From Candidatus Flexifilum breve (lineage in GTDB: Bacteria > Chloroflexota > Anaerolineae > Aggregatilineales > Phototrophicaceae): a stretch of 64,000 nucleotides of DNA. Below the pieces are notes generated by a model. The model did no database searches, was not told the DNA's origin, and saw nothing but the letters and a program-made list of their open reading frames with translations. The position numbers were made by a program, and so were the translations under genes. The stretch covers positions 248,001 through 312,000 of the forward strand of contig JADKGC010000006.1 in NCBI GenBank assembly GCA_016717205.1. The letters are read 5' to 3'. Every line of letters begins with the position of its first letter. Position 1 is the first letter of the stretch. Positions 1-9,213 of the stretch are shown here, piece by piece.

Positions 1-527
1 AACTCCAACGCCAGCGATTTCGCCAGCATTTGAATCGCGGCTTTGGTCAGGCTGTAAATGCTGAAGTTGGGGAAAGCCACCTGCCCGACAATCGATGAGG
101 TGAGCAGGATGCGTCCCGGTCGCCCCGCCGTGATCATCTGTTTAGCGGCGGCTTGCGCGGTGAAATACGTGCCGCGCAGGTTGACGGCCAGCAGGCGGTC
201 GAATACGTCAGGTGTGGCTTCGAGGAAGGGCATGTAGCGCGTGATACCCGCGTTCGCCAGGACGATATCCAGACCGCCGCGCTGCTGGGCAAAGGCGTCG
301 ATGAGCGCGGTATTGGCGGTCACGTCGCCGACATCGCCGGGGTAGGCGGTCACGCGCGGCGCGCCAACTTCCTGATTGATCGCGGTTGCGGCGTTCTCCG
401 CGAGCGCGGCATCGTAATCGTTGAGCGCGACGTAGGCGCCCGCCAGCGCGAACGCCCGGCAGACGCCATAGCCAATTCCCTGACCCGCACCCGTAATAAA
501 GACACTTTTACCTTCAAACTGTCCCAT
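1..527 (-). CDS. SDR-family oxidoreductase (3' end cut by window edge)
   Basis: NAD(P)-dependent short-chain dehydrogenase/reductase. About 175 residues of the N-terminal part are visible. They show the Rossmann TGAGQGIG motif near residues 12-19, the structural NAG motif, the catalytic Ser in TSSIVG and the YSLTK (YxxxK) catalytic pair near the edge. Two adjacent ATGs exist (positions 530 and 527); an AGAGG seven bases before the second favours 527. It lies 21 bp downstream of the membrane glycosyltransferase on the same strand, so they may be co-transcribed. Substrate cannot be told; sugar or polyol dehydrogenase is a guess from the surroundings. Confidence 0.9.
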   Translation of the reverse strand, partial: MGQFEGKSVFITGAGQGIGYGVCRAFALAGAYVALNDYDAALAENAATAINQEVGAPRVTAYPGDVGDVTANTALIDAFAQQRGGLDIVLANAGITRYMPFLEATPDVFDRLLAVNLRGTYFTAQAAAKQMITAGRPGRILLTSSIVGQVAFPNFSIYSLTKAAIQMLAKSLALE

Positions 528-551
528 CATTTGGCCTCTGTGCTGCAAACC

Positions 552-2507
552 TCAGTGTGTGCGCCGATAGATTACAGCAGTCGAGAGGGCATCGTCAAAA
601 TCTACGGCGATGTCGTAGTGCGCGCTGAACCACTCGGATGCGAGCAGCGGCGCGAACGTCTGATCGTAGGAAGCGGGATACGCCGGGTCGACGATCACGT
701 AATCGGGGGCAAAATCTGCCCAGACAGCTTCCGCGTTTGGAAAACGGGCGGCATTTTCCGGCGACAGGTAATCGGCCAGCAAGTGGCTGGCAAAGGGATA
801 GTCGTTCAGCCAGAAATAGTAGTAAAGGTCGCCTGCGACCGAATACTCGACCGGGACATGATCGAGCATCCACTCGACGGCGATTGGCGTGGTCGGCTGA
901 ATCCGTTCGCGGTTGAGCACCGCTTCCACCGGACGGGTGGCGGTCATGCCCAGAATGGGAATCAGGAGCATGGTGAAGCTGACGAGTTGGCCGCGTTTGA
1001 ACGGCAGCCCGGCATGGACTTCATCGGGCTGCACTGAAAGGGCGCCGATAATGAGCCCATAGATCGGGGTGAGGGGAATCAAACCGTAGATCAATTGGTC
1101 ATCAACGAGCAGCGCCAGCAGTCCGTGACCGATCAGCAGCGTCGTGAGCAGCTGCGTATCGCGCAGGTGCCGCCGCCGCGCCGCCGCAATGACGCTGATG
1201 GTGAGGAGCAGCAGCTCAAACACTGAGGCAAGGCCGATGCTGACGATGCTCCCGGCAAACGTGAGTGCCCAGTCGACGGGATCGCGATCAGCGCTCCAGA
1301 GACGCGCCCAGACGCTGTTCCAGCCCGCCATGTCGTTGGCGAGAGCTTGCACCACCAGCACAACCGAAGCGCTGATTAGCAAGCCGCTGGCATACCAGAG
1401 CGCGTTCGTATCCCAGCGGCGGCGCTGAACCATGCCCGGTACGTACAACCCGACGAGCAGCGCCGCGCCATAGGCCGCCGCGTGATAATCGGCGTAGATC
1501 CCTAAGCCGATCATCAGACCAGCGAGCACGTGCAGCGGGCGCGCACCGCGTTTGATGGCTTCGGTGTGCAGCCAGAGCGAGCACGCGACCACGACGGCCA
1601 GTCCGACATCATGGCGAATGCGCGCCGCTGCGGCTAAAACCGCGCTGGCAAACAGCGTCACCGTGGTCATGAGGGCGACGCGCATCCCGTAGAGGTTGCG
1701 TGCGGCCGCGCCGCTGAAGATGATGACCGGGAAGATGAGCAGGAAGCTCAGCACGCGCCCCTGCCACAAGCCGATGCCGAACAGGTCGATCCACGCGGCA
1801 TGCAGCCAAAAGAAGCGCGGGAACACGTGGTAAGCGTCGCCAAAACCCAACAGCGTGGGGTCGCCATAGCGCCCGGTCTTGAGCCAGTACGCTGACCAGG
1901 CGGTCATCCACGGCTCGTCTTGAATATCGACAGCCGGATAAGTCGCCAAGCCATACAGCCGGATCAACGTCAGCAGAATCAGTACGATTAGTGTGCCCAG
2001 ATACCACAACTGACGGTTCCGCGGTGGGCTGGCTGTGTCAAACAGCGACTGGTAGATCACACCGCTGGTGAAGACGAAGGTCAACAAGGTGTGCGTTTGC
2101 AGCAAGTGCGCGTTGGGGTCGGGCGGAACGGGCACCAAGGCGAGGATCAGCAAGCCGACGGTTGTGGCCGTTGTGTAGAGATTGTGGGTAGTGTCGCCCA
2201 GGAGCAGCGGCACAGGGTCGAAGGCGCGCCAGAGAGCGAACAATGCCGACGCAAACGCCACGACGATGCTGATCGACAGTCTGAGGCGCAGATCCACCGG
2301 GCTGGTATTCAGCGCGAACAGGAGGTGACCCATTAAGGTCGCATTGAGGGCGATGATGCCCACCCATACGATTGGTCGAAAACGCTGCAAAGGCGGGTAC
2401 TCCTCAGGTAGGCACGCGACAGTGCTGGCCGCCAGGTGATTGACGTCGGACGGCGCAAGTGTATAACTGATCCGGCGGAAAAGAAAAATGATCCGCGGCG
2501 CGCTCAC
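552..2507 (-). CDS. GT-C fold membrane glycosyltransferase (GT39/PMT-like)
   Basis: A 651-residue polytopic membrane protein with roughly a dozen hydrophobic segments. The first extracellular loop carries DIQDEPWMTAWSAYW (about residues 195-210), resembling the acidic D-E loop of polyprenyl-phosphate-sugar-dependent PMT/ArnT enzymes. A soluble C-terminal domain follows the last membrane segment. It probably transfers a sugar from a lipid carrier to protein or glycan on the outer membrane face. The GTG start overlaps the stop of the upstream cupin gene by four bases, indicating translational coupling. Donor and acceptor are unknown. Confidence 0.75.
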   Translation of the reverse strand: MSAPRIIFLFRRISYTLAPSDVNHLAASTVACLPEEYPPLQRFRPIVWVGIIALNATLMGHLLFALNTSPVDLRLRLSISIVVAFASALFALWRAFDPVPLLLGDTTHNLYTTATTVGLLILALVPVPPDPNAHLLQTHTLLTFVFTSGVIYQSLFDTASPPRNRQLWYLGTLIVLILLTLIRLYGLATYPAVDIQDEPWMTAWSAYWLKTGRYGDPTLLGFGDAYHVFPRFFWLHAAWIDLFGIGLWQGRVLSFLLIFPVIIFSGAAARNLYGMRVALMTTVTLFASAVLAAAARIRHDVGLAVVVACSLWLHTEAIKRGARPLHVLAGLMIGLGIYADYHAAAYGAALLVGLYVPGMVQRRRWDTNALWYASGLLISASVVLVVQALANDMAGWNSVWARLWSADRDPVDWALTFAGSIVSIGLASVFELLLLTISVIAAARRRHLRDTQLLTTLLIGHGLLALLVDDQLIYGLIPLTPIYGLIIGALSVQPDEVHAGLPFKRGQLVSFTMLLIPILGMTATRPVEAVLNRERIQPTTPIAVEWMLDHVPVEYSVAGDLYYYFWLNDYPFASHLLADYLSPENAARFPNAEAVWADFAPDYVIVDPAYPASYDQTFAPLLASEWFSAHYDIAVDFDDALSTAVIYRRTH

Positions 2508-2875
2508 ACCACCGGGTAAGCGTAGGTATCCGGACTTTGAGGATCGGACTGCTTGGACTTGATCATCAGGTAATCGGAGTGTTCCTCAAAGATCACGACA
2601 TGCGTCTCGTTGACCGGGAAAATGATACCTTCCTGCGGGCCGAGCTTGAACTCGTCCCGCGCGCCCGTCGCCACATCGATGGTCTTGACTGTCGCGCTGC
2701 CGCTGACCAGACAGAAGAATACGAGCGTCTCTTTGTGCTAGTGCTGACCCATGGCCGCGCCGGGGTTCATCGTGCCGCCGACAATCGATTCCCACGTGCC
2801 CTGATTCAAAATCTCGTGGAGCGTACCACGGGCGTCCGTGCGAGTGAAAGTTGGCTTGAGGATCTCATGCGTCAT
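2504..2875 (-). pseudogene. Small cupin protein interrupted by in-frame TAG
   Basis: Reading from the ATG at 2875 gives MTHEILKPTF... and a normal single-domain cupin (about 123 codons), except for a TAG at 2738-2740. The codon lies inside the metal-binding motif: GQH-stop-HKETLVFF, where a residue such as Tyr (TAC/TAT) would complete HxHxxE. After the stop the frame continues without interruption to VNETHVVIFEE (the second cupin motif) and ends TYAYPVV at 2504. Only one base separates it from an intact gene, so recent mutation, consensus error or read-through are all possible. The GTGA overlap with the glycosyltransferase start suggests the full-length frame was the functional one. Confidence 0.75.
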
Positions 2876-3033
2876 GGCAGCGGTCTACCTTCGGGTTATG
2901 GACAGGGTCAGGTGCGCCGTCCATTGCAGCGCGAGTGCCGGGTGATTCGTCAATCGCACGGGTCGATTCGTCCATGCTCGCGCGGGAACGCGCTATACTC
3001 CTGCGCGAGACACTTGTTGACAGGAGAAGTTAC

Positions 3034-4941
3034 ATGCTGCCGGTTATTTACGATGGCACGGGGCAAGCGCAGGCCGAACGCTTCACGCTTAGGGCGGGCA
3101 AACTGAGTCTAGTGTATGAGGCGGGGCTGATCCGGTATGTCAGCGCGGGCAATCGTGAAATTTTGCGCGGCGTGTATGCGGCCGTGCGCGACCAGAATTG
3201 GGACACGATCCCCGGCGTGCTGCGTGATGTCAGCGTCGACGCGCAGGCGGACTCGTTCCATGTGCGCTTCACGAGCGAACATCAGCAGGGCGAACTGCAT
3301 TTCGTGTGGCACGGCGAGATCGTCGGGACTGCGGACAGCACGATCAGCTTCACGTTTGCTGGCACGGCACAGTCGACTTTGCAGACCAACCGGACCGGGT
3401 TCTGCATTCTGCATCCGATGACGCTGGGCGGGCAAGCCTGCGTGATCGAACATGCCGACGGTTCCATTGAAACGGGTGTGTTCCCCGATAAAGTTGCGCC
3501 GGTGCCGCCGTACAGCAACATTCGCACGATCCGCCATGCAGTGCTGCCGGGCGTTGACGCCGAAGTCCGCATGGAAGGCGACCTGTATGAACTGGAAGAT
3601 CAGCGCAACTGGAGCGACGCCTCATACAAGACGTACTGCACGCTCCATCAGCAGCTGCAGCCGGTCACGCTGGTCGCTGGGGCGACGATCAACCAGAGTG
3701 TCACGATTCGGCTGCTCGGCGACCCGGCGGATGTGCCACTGGTCAAGCAGGGGAACATCCTCACGATCAACCCGGTGCAGCGCCTTAAGATCCCGTTCAT
3801 CGGGTTGGGCATGGCATCCCATGACGAACCGCTGACCGAACGCGAATACGAACGCCTCGCCGCGTTGTATCTCGGTCACTTCCGCCACGAGCTGTATTTC
3901 ACTGACGACATGGAAGATCGCCTGTATGAGGCGGTTGAAGATGCGAATGTGCTGGAAATCGACCTTGAAGTGGGCGCGCACTTCGGCGAAAACCTGCGCG
4001 CGGAACTGGCGCGGCTGAACAAAGCGCTGGAGGATCTCGACCACGGCGATCTCTATATCCTGGTGCGGCGGCACGGCGAAGGAGCAACTAACCCGGAAAC
4101 ATTCAAGCTGGTGCAGGAAGCATTTGACGACCTGCAGAGCGTGTTTCTGGTCGCGGGCACGGACGACAATTTCGAGACTTTGAACGTCGAACGCTGGCCA
4201 GCGGGACTGGCGGAACGCGCGTGGTACACCTCAACGCCGCAGGTGCACGCCTTCGACAACGCGACCATGATCGAGACGTTCCCGGCGATGGCGAGCGTGG
4301 CGGCATTCGCCCGCGAGATCACAGGCGCGGCGGTCATGGTCAGCCCGATCACGCTCAAGCCCCGGTGGGATCGCGCGGTGGTGCGCGAGATGCTGGCCGC
4401 GGGCAAGCTGCCCGGAGATGTTGACGTGCGGCAAACATCGCTTTTCGGCGCGGGCTGGGTCGTTGGCGTGATCGGCGCGCTGGCGCGGGGTGGCGCGGAG
4501 AGCGCGACCTTCTTCGAGACGACCGGGGTCTACGGCGTAATGGAGAGCGACTACGGCACACCCTTCGCTGACCAATTCCCATCGCATCCGGGCCGGGTGT
4601 ACCCGATGTGGCATGTATTCGCGGATGTGGGCGAATTTATGGAGGGGCGCGTGCTGGCCAGTGACTCGAGTCAGCCGCTGGTGTTCAATGGGCTGGCGCT
4701 GCGTGAAGGCTCACGCTATCGCGTGCTCGTTGTCAATCACACGGCGGAGCCGCAGGCGGTGACAATCATCGGGTTGGATGGTCGCTGGTCGTTGAAAGCG
4801 CTCGATGAAACGACCGCTGAGGCCGCGTTGAGCGATCCCGAAGAGTACCGTGACAGCGCCGGACAGGTCGTCGAGGCGGAAGATGGTCGCCTGGTGATCG
4901 AACTGCGACCCTATGCCATCGCGCGGTTGGACAAGGTTTAG
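3034..4941 (+). CDS. D-apionate lactonase-like protein (ApnL family)
   Basis: A 635-residue cytosolic protein without signal peptide. ATG 3034 is chosen because AGGAG sits at 3022-3026; upstream in-frame codons lack a ribosome site. The N-terminal half is beta-rich (about 1-250); a probable TIM-barrel follows, and a small beta domain closes the protein (VLVVNHTAEPQAVTI, about 570-635). VRDQNWDTIP, TPQVHAFDNATMIET and ARGGAESATFFETTG resemble my memory of ApnL, which opens D-apionolactone in plant apiose degradation. No other apiose-pathway gene is clearly present, so the substrate is uncertain. It is divergent from the cupin operon. Confidence 0.6.
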   Translation: MLPVIYDGTGQAQAERFTLRAGKLSLVYEAGLIRYVSAGNREILRGVYAAVRDQNWDTIPGVLRDVSVDAQADSFHVRFTSEHQQGELHFVWHGEIVGTADSTISFTFAGTAQSTLQTNRTGFCILHPMTLGGQACVIEHADGSIETGVFPDKVAPVPPYSNIRTIRHAVLPGVDAEVRMEGDLYELEDQRNWSDASYKTYCTLHQQLQPVTLVAGATINQSVTIRLLGDPADVPLVKQGNILTINPVQRLKIPFIGLGMASHDEPLTEREYERLAALYLGHFRHELYFTDDMEDRLYEAVEDANVLEIDLEVGAHFGENLRAELARLNKALEDLDHGDLYILVRRHGEGATNPETFKLVQEAFDDLQSVFLVAGTDDNFETLNVERWPAGLAERAWYTSTPQVHAFDNATMIETFPAMASVAAFAREITGAAVMVSPITLKPRWDRAVVREMLAAGKLPGDVDVRQTSLFGAGWVVGVIGALARGGAESATFFETTGVYGVMESDYGTPFADQFPSHPGRVYPMWHVFADVGEFMEGRVLASDSSQPLVFNGLALREGSRYRVLVVNHTAEPQAVTIIGLDGRWSLKALDETTAEAALSDPEEYRDSAGQVVEAEDGRLVIELRPYAIARLDKV

Positions 4942-4980
4942 CGGGGGTTCATGCCCACGAGTGGGGCGAAATTTGTAACT

Positions 4981-5038
4981 GTAGGGGCGCACCTACAAGT
5001 GCGCCCAAAACAGGGCAGACACATCGGTCTGCCCCTAC
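4981..5038. repeat. Paired GTAGGG-type hairpins, copy 1
   Basis: Two hairpins in inverted orientation share the outer arms GTAGGGG (4981-4987) and CCCCTAC (5032-5038). Hairpin A pairs GGGCGCAC (4985-4992) with GTGCGCCC (4999-5006); hairpin B pairs GGGCAGAC (5013-5020) with GTCTGCCC (5027-5034). It lies between the convergent lactonase-like and GH3 genes and could act as a bidirectional terminator. Similar pairs with other stem sequences occur at 16771 and inside the element at 47688. Confidence 0.7.
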
Positions 5039-5066
5039 TCGGACTTTCAGAAGGCTGTTTTAGCGC

Positions 5067-6851
5067 TCACTCGCTGGCGGTCGTCAGGCCGAAGCCAAAT
5101 GGGAACAGCGGCCCATCCGGGTGACTCAGCAGCGTCTTGCGCGGCAGTTGATCGGCGCTGCGCAGCCATGTATAGCCGAGCTTGCCCGTGATCGGTGCAT
5201 CCCCGAACAGCGCGTCGACCACACCGTGCGCTTCGGAACCGGGGAGCCACGCCGCAACCACCGCGTCGGCGACATCGAGTATCGCGTTGATAATGAGCGG
5301 GCGACCGGAGAGCAGGACGACCACCAACTGGTCGACTTCGGAACGCACGCGCTGCACGACAGCGATATCGACGGGATCGAGCGTCAGGTCGCCGTTATCG
5401 CCCCAACCTTCGGCGTAGGGCGTCTCGCCAATCACCACAATCCCGACCTGCGCGCGGCGGGCGAACTCGCCCGTGTCGCTGAACTGCACGCTGCCGTCGA
5501 CGGCCGCCTGCACCCCTTCAAGGATGCTCGTGCCGATGGTCGACTTGCCGAGCTTCCCCTGCCATTCAATCGTCCAGCCGCCGCACTGCAGGCCGATGTT
5601 GTCCGCGCCACGTCCGGCGACCGCAACATGCGCGCCCTTTGAGATCGGCAGCACGCCATCGTTCTTGAGCAGCACCATCGACTTCTGCGCCGCCGTGCGG
5701 GCGATGGCGCGGTGCGCCGCCGATCCGAACGTCTCCATCAATTCGGGGCGACCGAGCGGGTGCTCGAAGATGCCGAGCCAGTACTTCGCGCGTAAAATCC
5801 GGCGCACGGCATCGTCAATGCGCTCCATGCTCACATCGCCCACCTCGACCGCTTTGGTCAGCGCGGCGATGAAATTACGGAAGTCGTACGGCACCATGAT
5901 CATATCGACGCCCGCATTGACCGATTCGACGACGCAGGTGTAGAAGTCCTCGCTGATCTGCTGAATTGCTGCCCAATCTGAGATGAGGAAGCCGCCGAAG
6001 CCGAGTTCGCCCTTCAGCACGTCCGTCAGCCAGTAGCGGTGGGCATGCATCTTCAGCCCGTGGTAGCTGTTGAACGAGACCATGATGTTCACCGCGCCCG
6101 CCGCAATCGCCTTGATGTACGGTGCGAGGTGGATGGCACGGAAGGTCGCTTCGTCGTCGCGTGCGTCGCCTTGATCGATGCTGTAGGTATCTTTTGGTGC
6201 CTGCCAGTCATTCGCGACCCAGTCCGGCTTGATCGACGTGCCCCACGTCGTGCCACCGTCGCCGATGTAATGCTTGACGGACGCCATGACGCGCGCCGCC
6301 GGATCCTGCAGTCCTTGTAAGTAGGCAACCGCGAGTTCGCTCACGACCCCGGTGTCTTCGCTGTAGCCTTCGTAAGCGCGACCCCAGCGGTAATCCTGGG
6401 GGACGGAGACCGCGGGCGCGAAATTCCAGTGCACGCCGACTGCCAGCAGTTCACGCGCTGTCGCCTGCCCGATCTGCCGGATGATATCGGGGTCGCGGGT
6501 TGCGCCGAGGCCGACATTGTGCGGGAAAATGGTCGCGCCATAGGCATTCGAGTGGCCGTGCACTGCATCCACGCCATAGATCAGGGGGATGCGCAGGCGC
6601 GTCGTCAGCGCGGCTTCGAGATAGCCGTGCACCATATCGCGCCACGTCGCGGCGGTGTTCGGATCGGGGTTGCCGCCGCCGCCGCTCAAAATCGAGCCGA
6701 TGAAGTATTCAGCGGCTTCGGCGGGTGTGATGCTGTTCTTCTCGATCTGCGTCATCTGCCCGATCTTTTCGGCCAGCGTCATCTGCGCAAGCAGACCGTC
6801 GATGTCATGTTCTCGGTTGAAGTGCGTGGCAAGAGATGTGGACTGAACCAT
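5067..6851 (-). CDS. GH3 beta-glucosidase (exo-beta-glucanase type)
   Basis: A 594-residue GH3 enzyme with the (beta/alpha)8 barrel first and the alpha/beta sandwich second. Substrate residues appear in YGVDAVHGH, VKHYIGDGGT and the nucleophile motif FLISDWAAI (Asp292). The second domain contains VVVIGETPYAEGWGDNGDL, resembling the acid/base region of barley ExoI-type enzymes. The ATG at 6851 has AAAGGA seven bases upstream; a longer frame from 6917 adds only an unlikely leader. No Sec signal from this start, so it is probably cytoplasmic and cleaves imported cello- or gluco-oligosaccharides. It lies 120 bp downstream of asparaginase on the same strand. Confidence 0.92.
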   Translation of the reverse strand: MVQSTSLATHFNREHDIDGLLAQMTLAEKIGQMTQIEKNSITPAEAAEYFIGSILSGGGGNPDPNTAATWRDMVHGYLEAALTTRLRIPLIYGVDAVHGHSNAYGATIFPHNVGLGATRDPDIIRQIGQATARELLAVGVHWNFAPAVSVPQDYRWGRAYEGYSEDTGVVSELAVAYLQGLQDPAARVMASVKHYIGDGGTTWGTSIKPDWVANDWQAPKDTYSIDQGDARDDEATFRAIHLAPYIKAIAAGAVNIMVSFNSYHGLKMHAHRYWLTDVLKGELGFGGFLISDWAAIQQISEDFYTCVVESVNAGVDMIMVPYDFRNFIAALTKAVEVGDVSMERIDDAVRRILRAKYWLGIFEHPLGRPELMETFGSAAHRAIARTAAQKSMVLLKNDGVLPISKGAHVAVAGRGADNIGLQCGGWTIEWQGKLGKSTIGTSILEGVQAAVDGSVQFSDTGEFARRAQVGIVVIGETPYAEGWGDNGDLTLDPVDIAVVQRVRSEVDQLVVVLLSGRPLIINAILDVADAVVAAWLPGSEAHGVVDALFGDAPITGKLGYTWLRSADQLPRKTLLSHPDGPLFPFGFGLTTASE

Positions 6852-6971
6852 GCTGTTCCTTTGCGGTATAACGGATCTGTTCCGGGTAGCACACGCAGGT
6901 GCGTGATCGGCGTGCATGCGGGACGATGATCAAGCAGAAGTGTACGAACGCCGACATTGTACACCACACGA

Positions 6972-8000
6972 TCAACGTTTGGGCGGGGTGAGCTCGCCCC
7001 GGAGATTCGTTTCCATCAGCGCTCGCACGGTATTTCCATCATAGCCGAGCCCAAACAACGTGTACAGCTTGGTCAGCGCGGATTCGGCGGTCATGTCATA
7101 GCCGTTGATCACACCGCAGGCTTTGAGCGCGCTCCCGGTCGCATACGCATCGAGATCGACGGTACCGTAGAGACATTGGGTGCAGCTCACCACGACCACG
7201 CCGCGATCCACCGCCGCTTTGATCGCGTCAAGAAATGCCTGATCTTTGTCGGGGGCATTGCCTGCGCCGAACGTTTCCAGAATCACGCCTTGAATCGGCG
7301 GCTGGAGCAGGTTTTTGACCACGTCCACCGAAATGCCGGGGAACAGGCGAATCTGCCCGACCTGCGGCTGCGAGGTCAACCGCGCGAAGCGAAATGGTTC
7401 GGCGGGGTGGGGCAGTACATGTGTCGGGTCGATACTGATGTCCACGCCGACCGTGCCGAGCGGCGGGTAATTAGGTGAATCGAAAGCGTTGAAGCCGCTG
7501 GCGTTGACTTTCACTGTGCGGTTGCCACGAAACAACTTCGTGTTGAAGTACAGGCAGACCTCGGGAATCGCGTAGCTGCTGGCGATGAGCAGTGAATCGA
7601 TCAGGTTGGGGCGCGCGTCATTGCGCATTTCGACCAGCGGAATTTGCGAGCCAGTGACGATCACCGTTTTGCCGAGATTCTGCAGGAGGAACGAGAGCGC
7701 CGACGCCGTGTAGGCCATCGTGTCGGTGCCGTGCAGCACGACAAAACCGTCGTATTGATCGTAGTGGTCGGTGATGTCCTGCGCGATCTCGAGCCAATCG
7801 GCGGGCGTCATGTTGGAGGAGTCGAGCAGGGGCGTGTACTCGTGAATGACGAACCGCGGCATGCGCTCGTCCTGTAGTTCCGGCATCGCCTCCATCTGCT
7901 GGCGTAGGTAACCTGCAGCGGGTTGGTAGCCGCTCGGCGTTTTGACCATGCCGATCGTGCCGCCAACATAGGCGATATAGACCGACTTCGCGCTGGTCAT
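6972..8000 (-). CDS. ansA: Type I L-asparaginase
   Basis: Hydrolyses L-asparagine to aspartate and ammonia. The 342-residue length and lack of signal peptide fit the cytoplasmic bacterial type I family. The two catalytic triads are visible: YVGGTIGM with the nucleophilic Thr near residue 15, and VVLHGTDTMAYTASALSF near 93-110 with the Thr-Asp pair and downstream region. The ATG overlaps the stop of the upstream LacI-type regulator by four bases (ATGA), so the two are almost certainly one transcript, an unexpected partner for a sugar-type repressor. Confidence 0.92.
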   Translation of the reverse strand: MTSAKSVYIAYVGGTIGMVKTPSGYQPAAGYLRQQMEAMPELQDERMPRFVIHEYTPLLDSSNMTPADWLEIAQDITDHYDQYDGFVVLHGTDTMAYTASALSFLLQNLGKTVIVTGSQIPLVEMRNDARPNLIDSLLIASSYAIPEVCLYFNTKLFRGNRTVKVNASGFNAFDSPNYPPLGTVGVDISIDPTHVLPHPAEPFRFARLTSQPQVGQIRLFPGISVDVVKNLLQPPIQGVILETFGAGNAPDKDQAFLDAIKAAVDRGVVVVSCTQCLYGTVDLDAYATGSALKACGVINGYDMTAESALTKLYTLFGLGYDGNTVRALMETNLRGELTPPKR

Positions 8001-9043
8001 CGCTGAACTCGCACGAGGGGGCGGACGGTTTCACGCGGGATGAGCGTCGTTCCGATCAGCGTGGTGAGTGGTGCGCGATCCGGCGTTTCCGCGCGGTCAC
8101 GCAAGAAGCGTACGGCCAGTTTCCCCATCAGGATCTTGTCGACGCGCATTGTCGTGATCGCTGGGCTGAACTGCGTGGCGAGGTCGATGTCGTCGAAGCC
8201 GATGACCGAGAGTTCGTGCGGCACATCGCGTCCCGTGTGCCGCGCCGCCAGCATGACGCCGACCGCGACCTCATCGTTACACGCGAAGATTGCCGTGATC
8301 TCCGGCGCGCGCTGGAGTAGGGCGCAGGCCGCCTCATAGGCACTGTCGCGGTTGAGCTCGCTGTCTTCGATGTACACATCCGGAATGCGGTGATGCTTGA
8401 GCGCGCGGAGATAACCTTTGCGGCGCTCACGAATGCTCGGGTAGGCGTCGGCGGAACTGCCGACGAGCCCGATCTTGGTGTGCCCCTGCTTGATCAGATA
8501 TTTGACGGCCGTGTACGCGCCGGTGATGTTGTCGGTCACCACGCTGTCAAAGCGACTGCCGGGCGCGTAAGCATCGACCAGTACGACCGGGATCTCGAAT
8601 TTGCGCCCGATCTGGTGAATCGTGTCTTCGAGGAACGTGCCGACCATCAGCACGCCATCGACCTGATTGTCGAGCAGCATCGGCGGCAGGTTGACCGGGC
8701 GACTCACTTTGTCCACGCTGATGTTCGCCATCATCAGGCTGAGGTTGTAGCGCTGGCATTCGCGTTCAATGCCCGCCAACACGTACGAATAGAACGGGTT
8801 GATCGTCATGGTCACGCCGTCATCGACTTTCCCGATAGCGCCGACGACGGACAAACTCGGCGTGACGACCGGGGCAGCCGTGCGCACCTGCATGCGATAA
8901 CCCAGCGCGGCGGCGGCTTCAATTACGCGCGTACGCGCTTCATCGGAAACGTTCCCACGATTGTTCAAGGCGTTCGACGCAGTGCCCAGCGAGACTCCGG
9001 CGAGTTTGGCGACATCACGTAAGGTGGGTTTTTCGCTGAACAT
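7997..9043 (-). CDS. LacI-family transcriptional regulator A
   Basis: A 348-residue repressor. The N-terminal helix-turn-helix and hinge are clear: TLRDVAKLAGVSLGTASNALN, then SDEARTRVIEAAAALGY. A periplasmic-binding-protein-like effector domain follows (about 65-345) with GFDDIDLATQFSPAITTMRVD. ATG 9043 is preferred over an upstream TTG at 9061, being preceded by AGGG. It heads a probable regulator-asparaginase-GH3 transcript and is divergent from a second LacI gene across a region with a LacI-like operator and repeated TGAACAA half-sites. Confidence 0.93.
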   Translation of the reverse strand: MFSEKPTLRDVAKLAGVSLGTASNALNNRGNVSDEARTRVIEAAAALGYRMQVRTAAPVVTPSLSVVGAIGKVDDGVTMTINPFYSYVLAGIERECQRYNLSLMMANISVDKVSRPVNLPPMLLDNQVDGVLMVGTFLEDTIHQIGRKFEIPVVLVDAYAPGSRFDSVVTDNITGAYTAVKYLIKQGHTKIGLVGSSADAYPSIRERRKGYLRALKHHRIPDVYIEDSELNRDSAYEAACALLQRAPEITAIFACNDEVAVGVMLAARHTGRDVPHELSVIGFDDIDLATQFSPAITTMRVDKILMGKLAVRFLRDRAETPDRAPLTTLIGTTLIPRETVRPLVRVQR

Positions 9044-9213
9044 TCTGCATTTCCCTAACAAGGCGGGGTAAAACCAATTATCTGCGCACTTTATGCTTCT
9101 ATCTTACCGCGTTATGAAAAATGAACAAGATTGAACAATGCCCGACTTGTACATTGAACAAGTTCAGGTTAAAATGAAATTCGTGGTGAACAAACCCGAT
9201 CAAAATTGGGGTC

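Noticed and set aside
153..1037. Plus-strand open frame across SDR and glycosyltransferase
   Set aside because: No domain; it lies opposite two convincing minus-strand genes.
8944..8957. Operator-like CGGAAACGTTCCCA in the LacI A gene
   Set aside because: Its complement matches the operator consensus at 12 of 14 positions, but it encodes the conserved GNVS stretch after the HTH, so coding constraint explains it.
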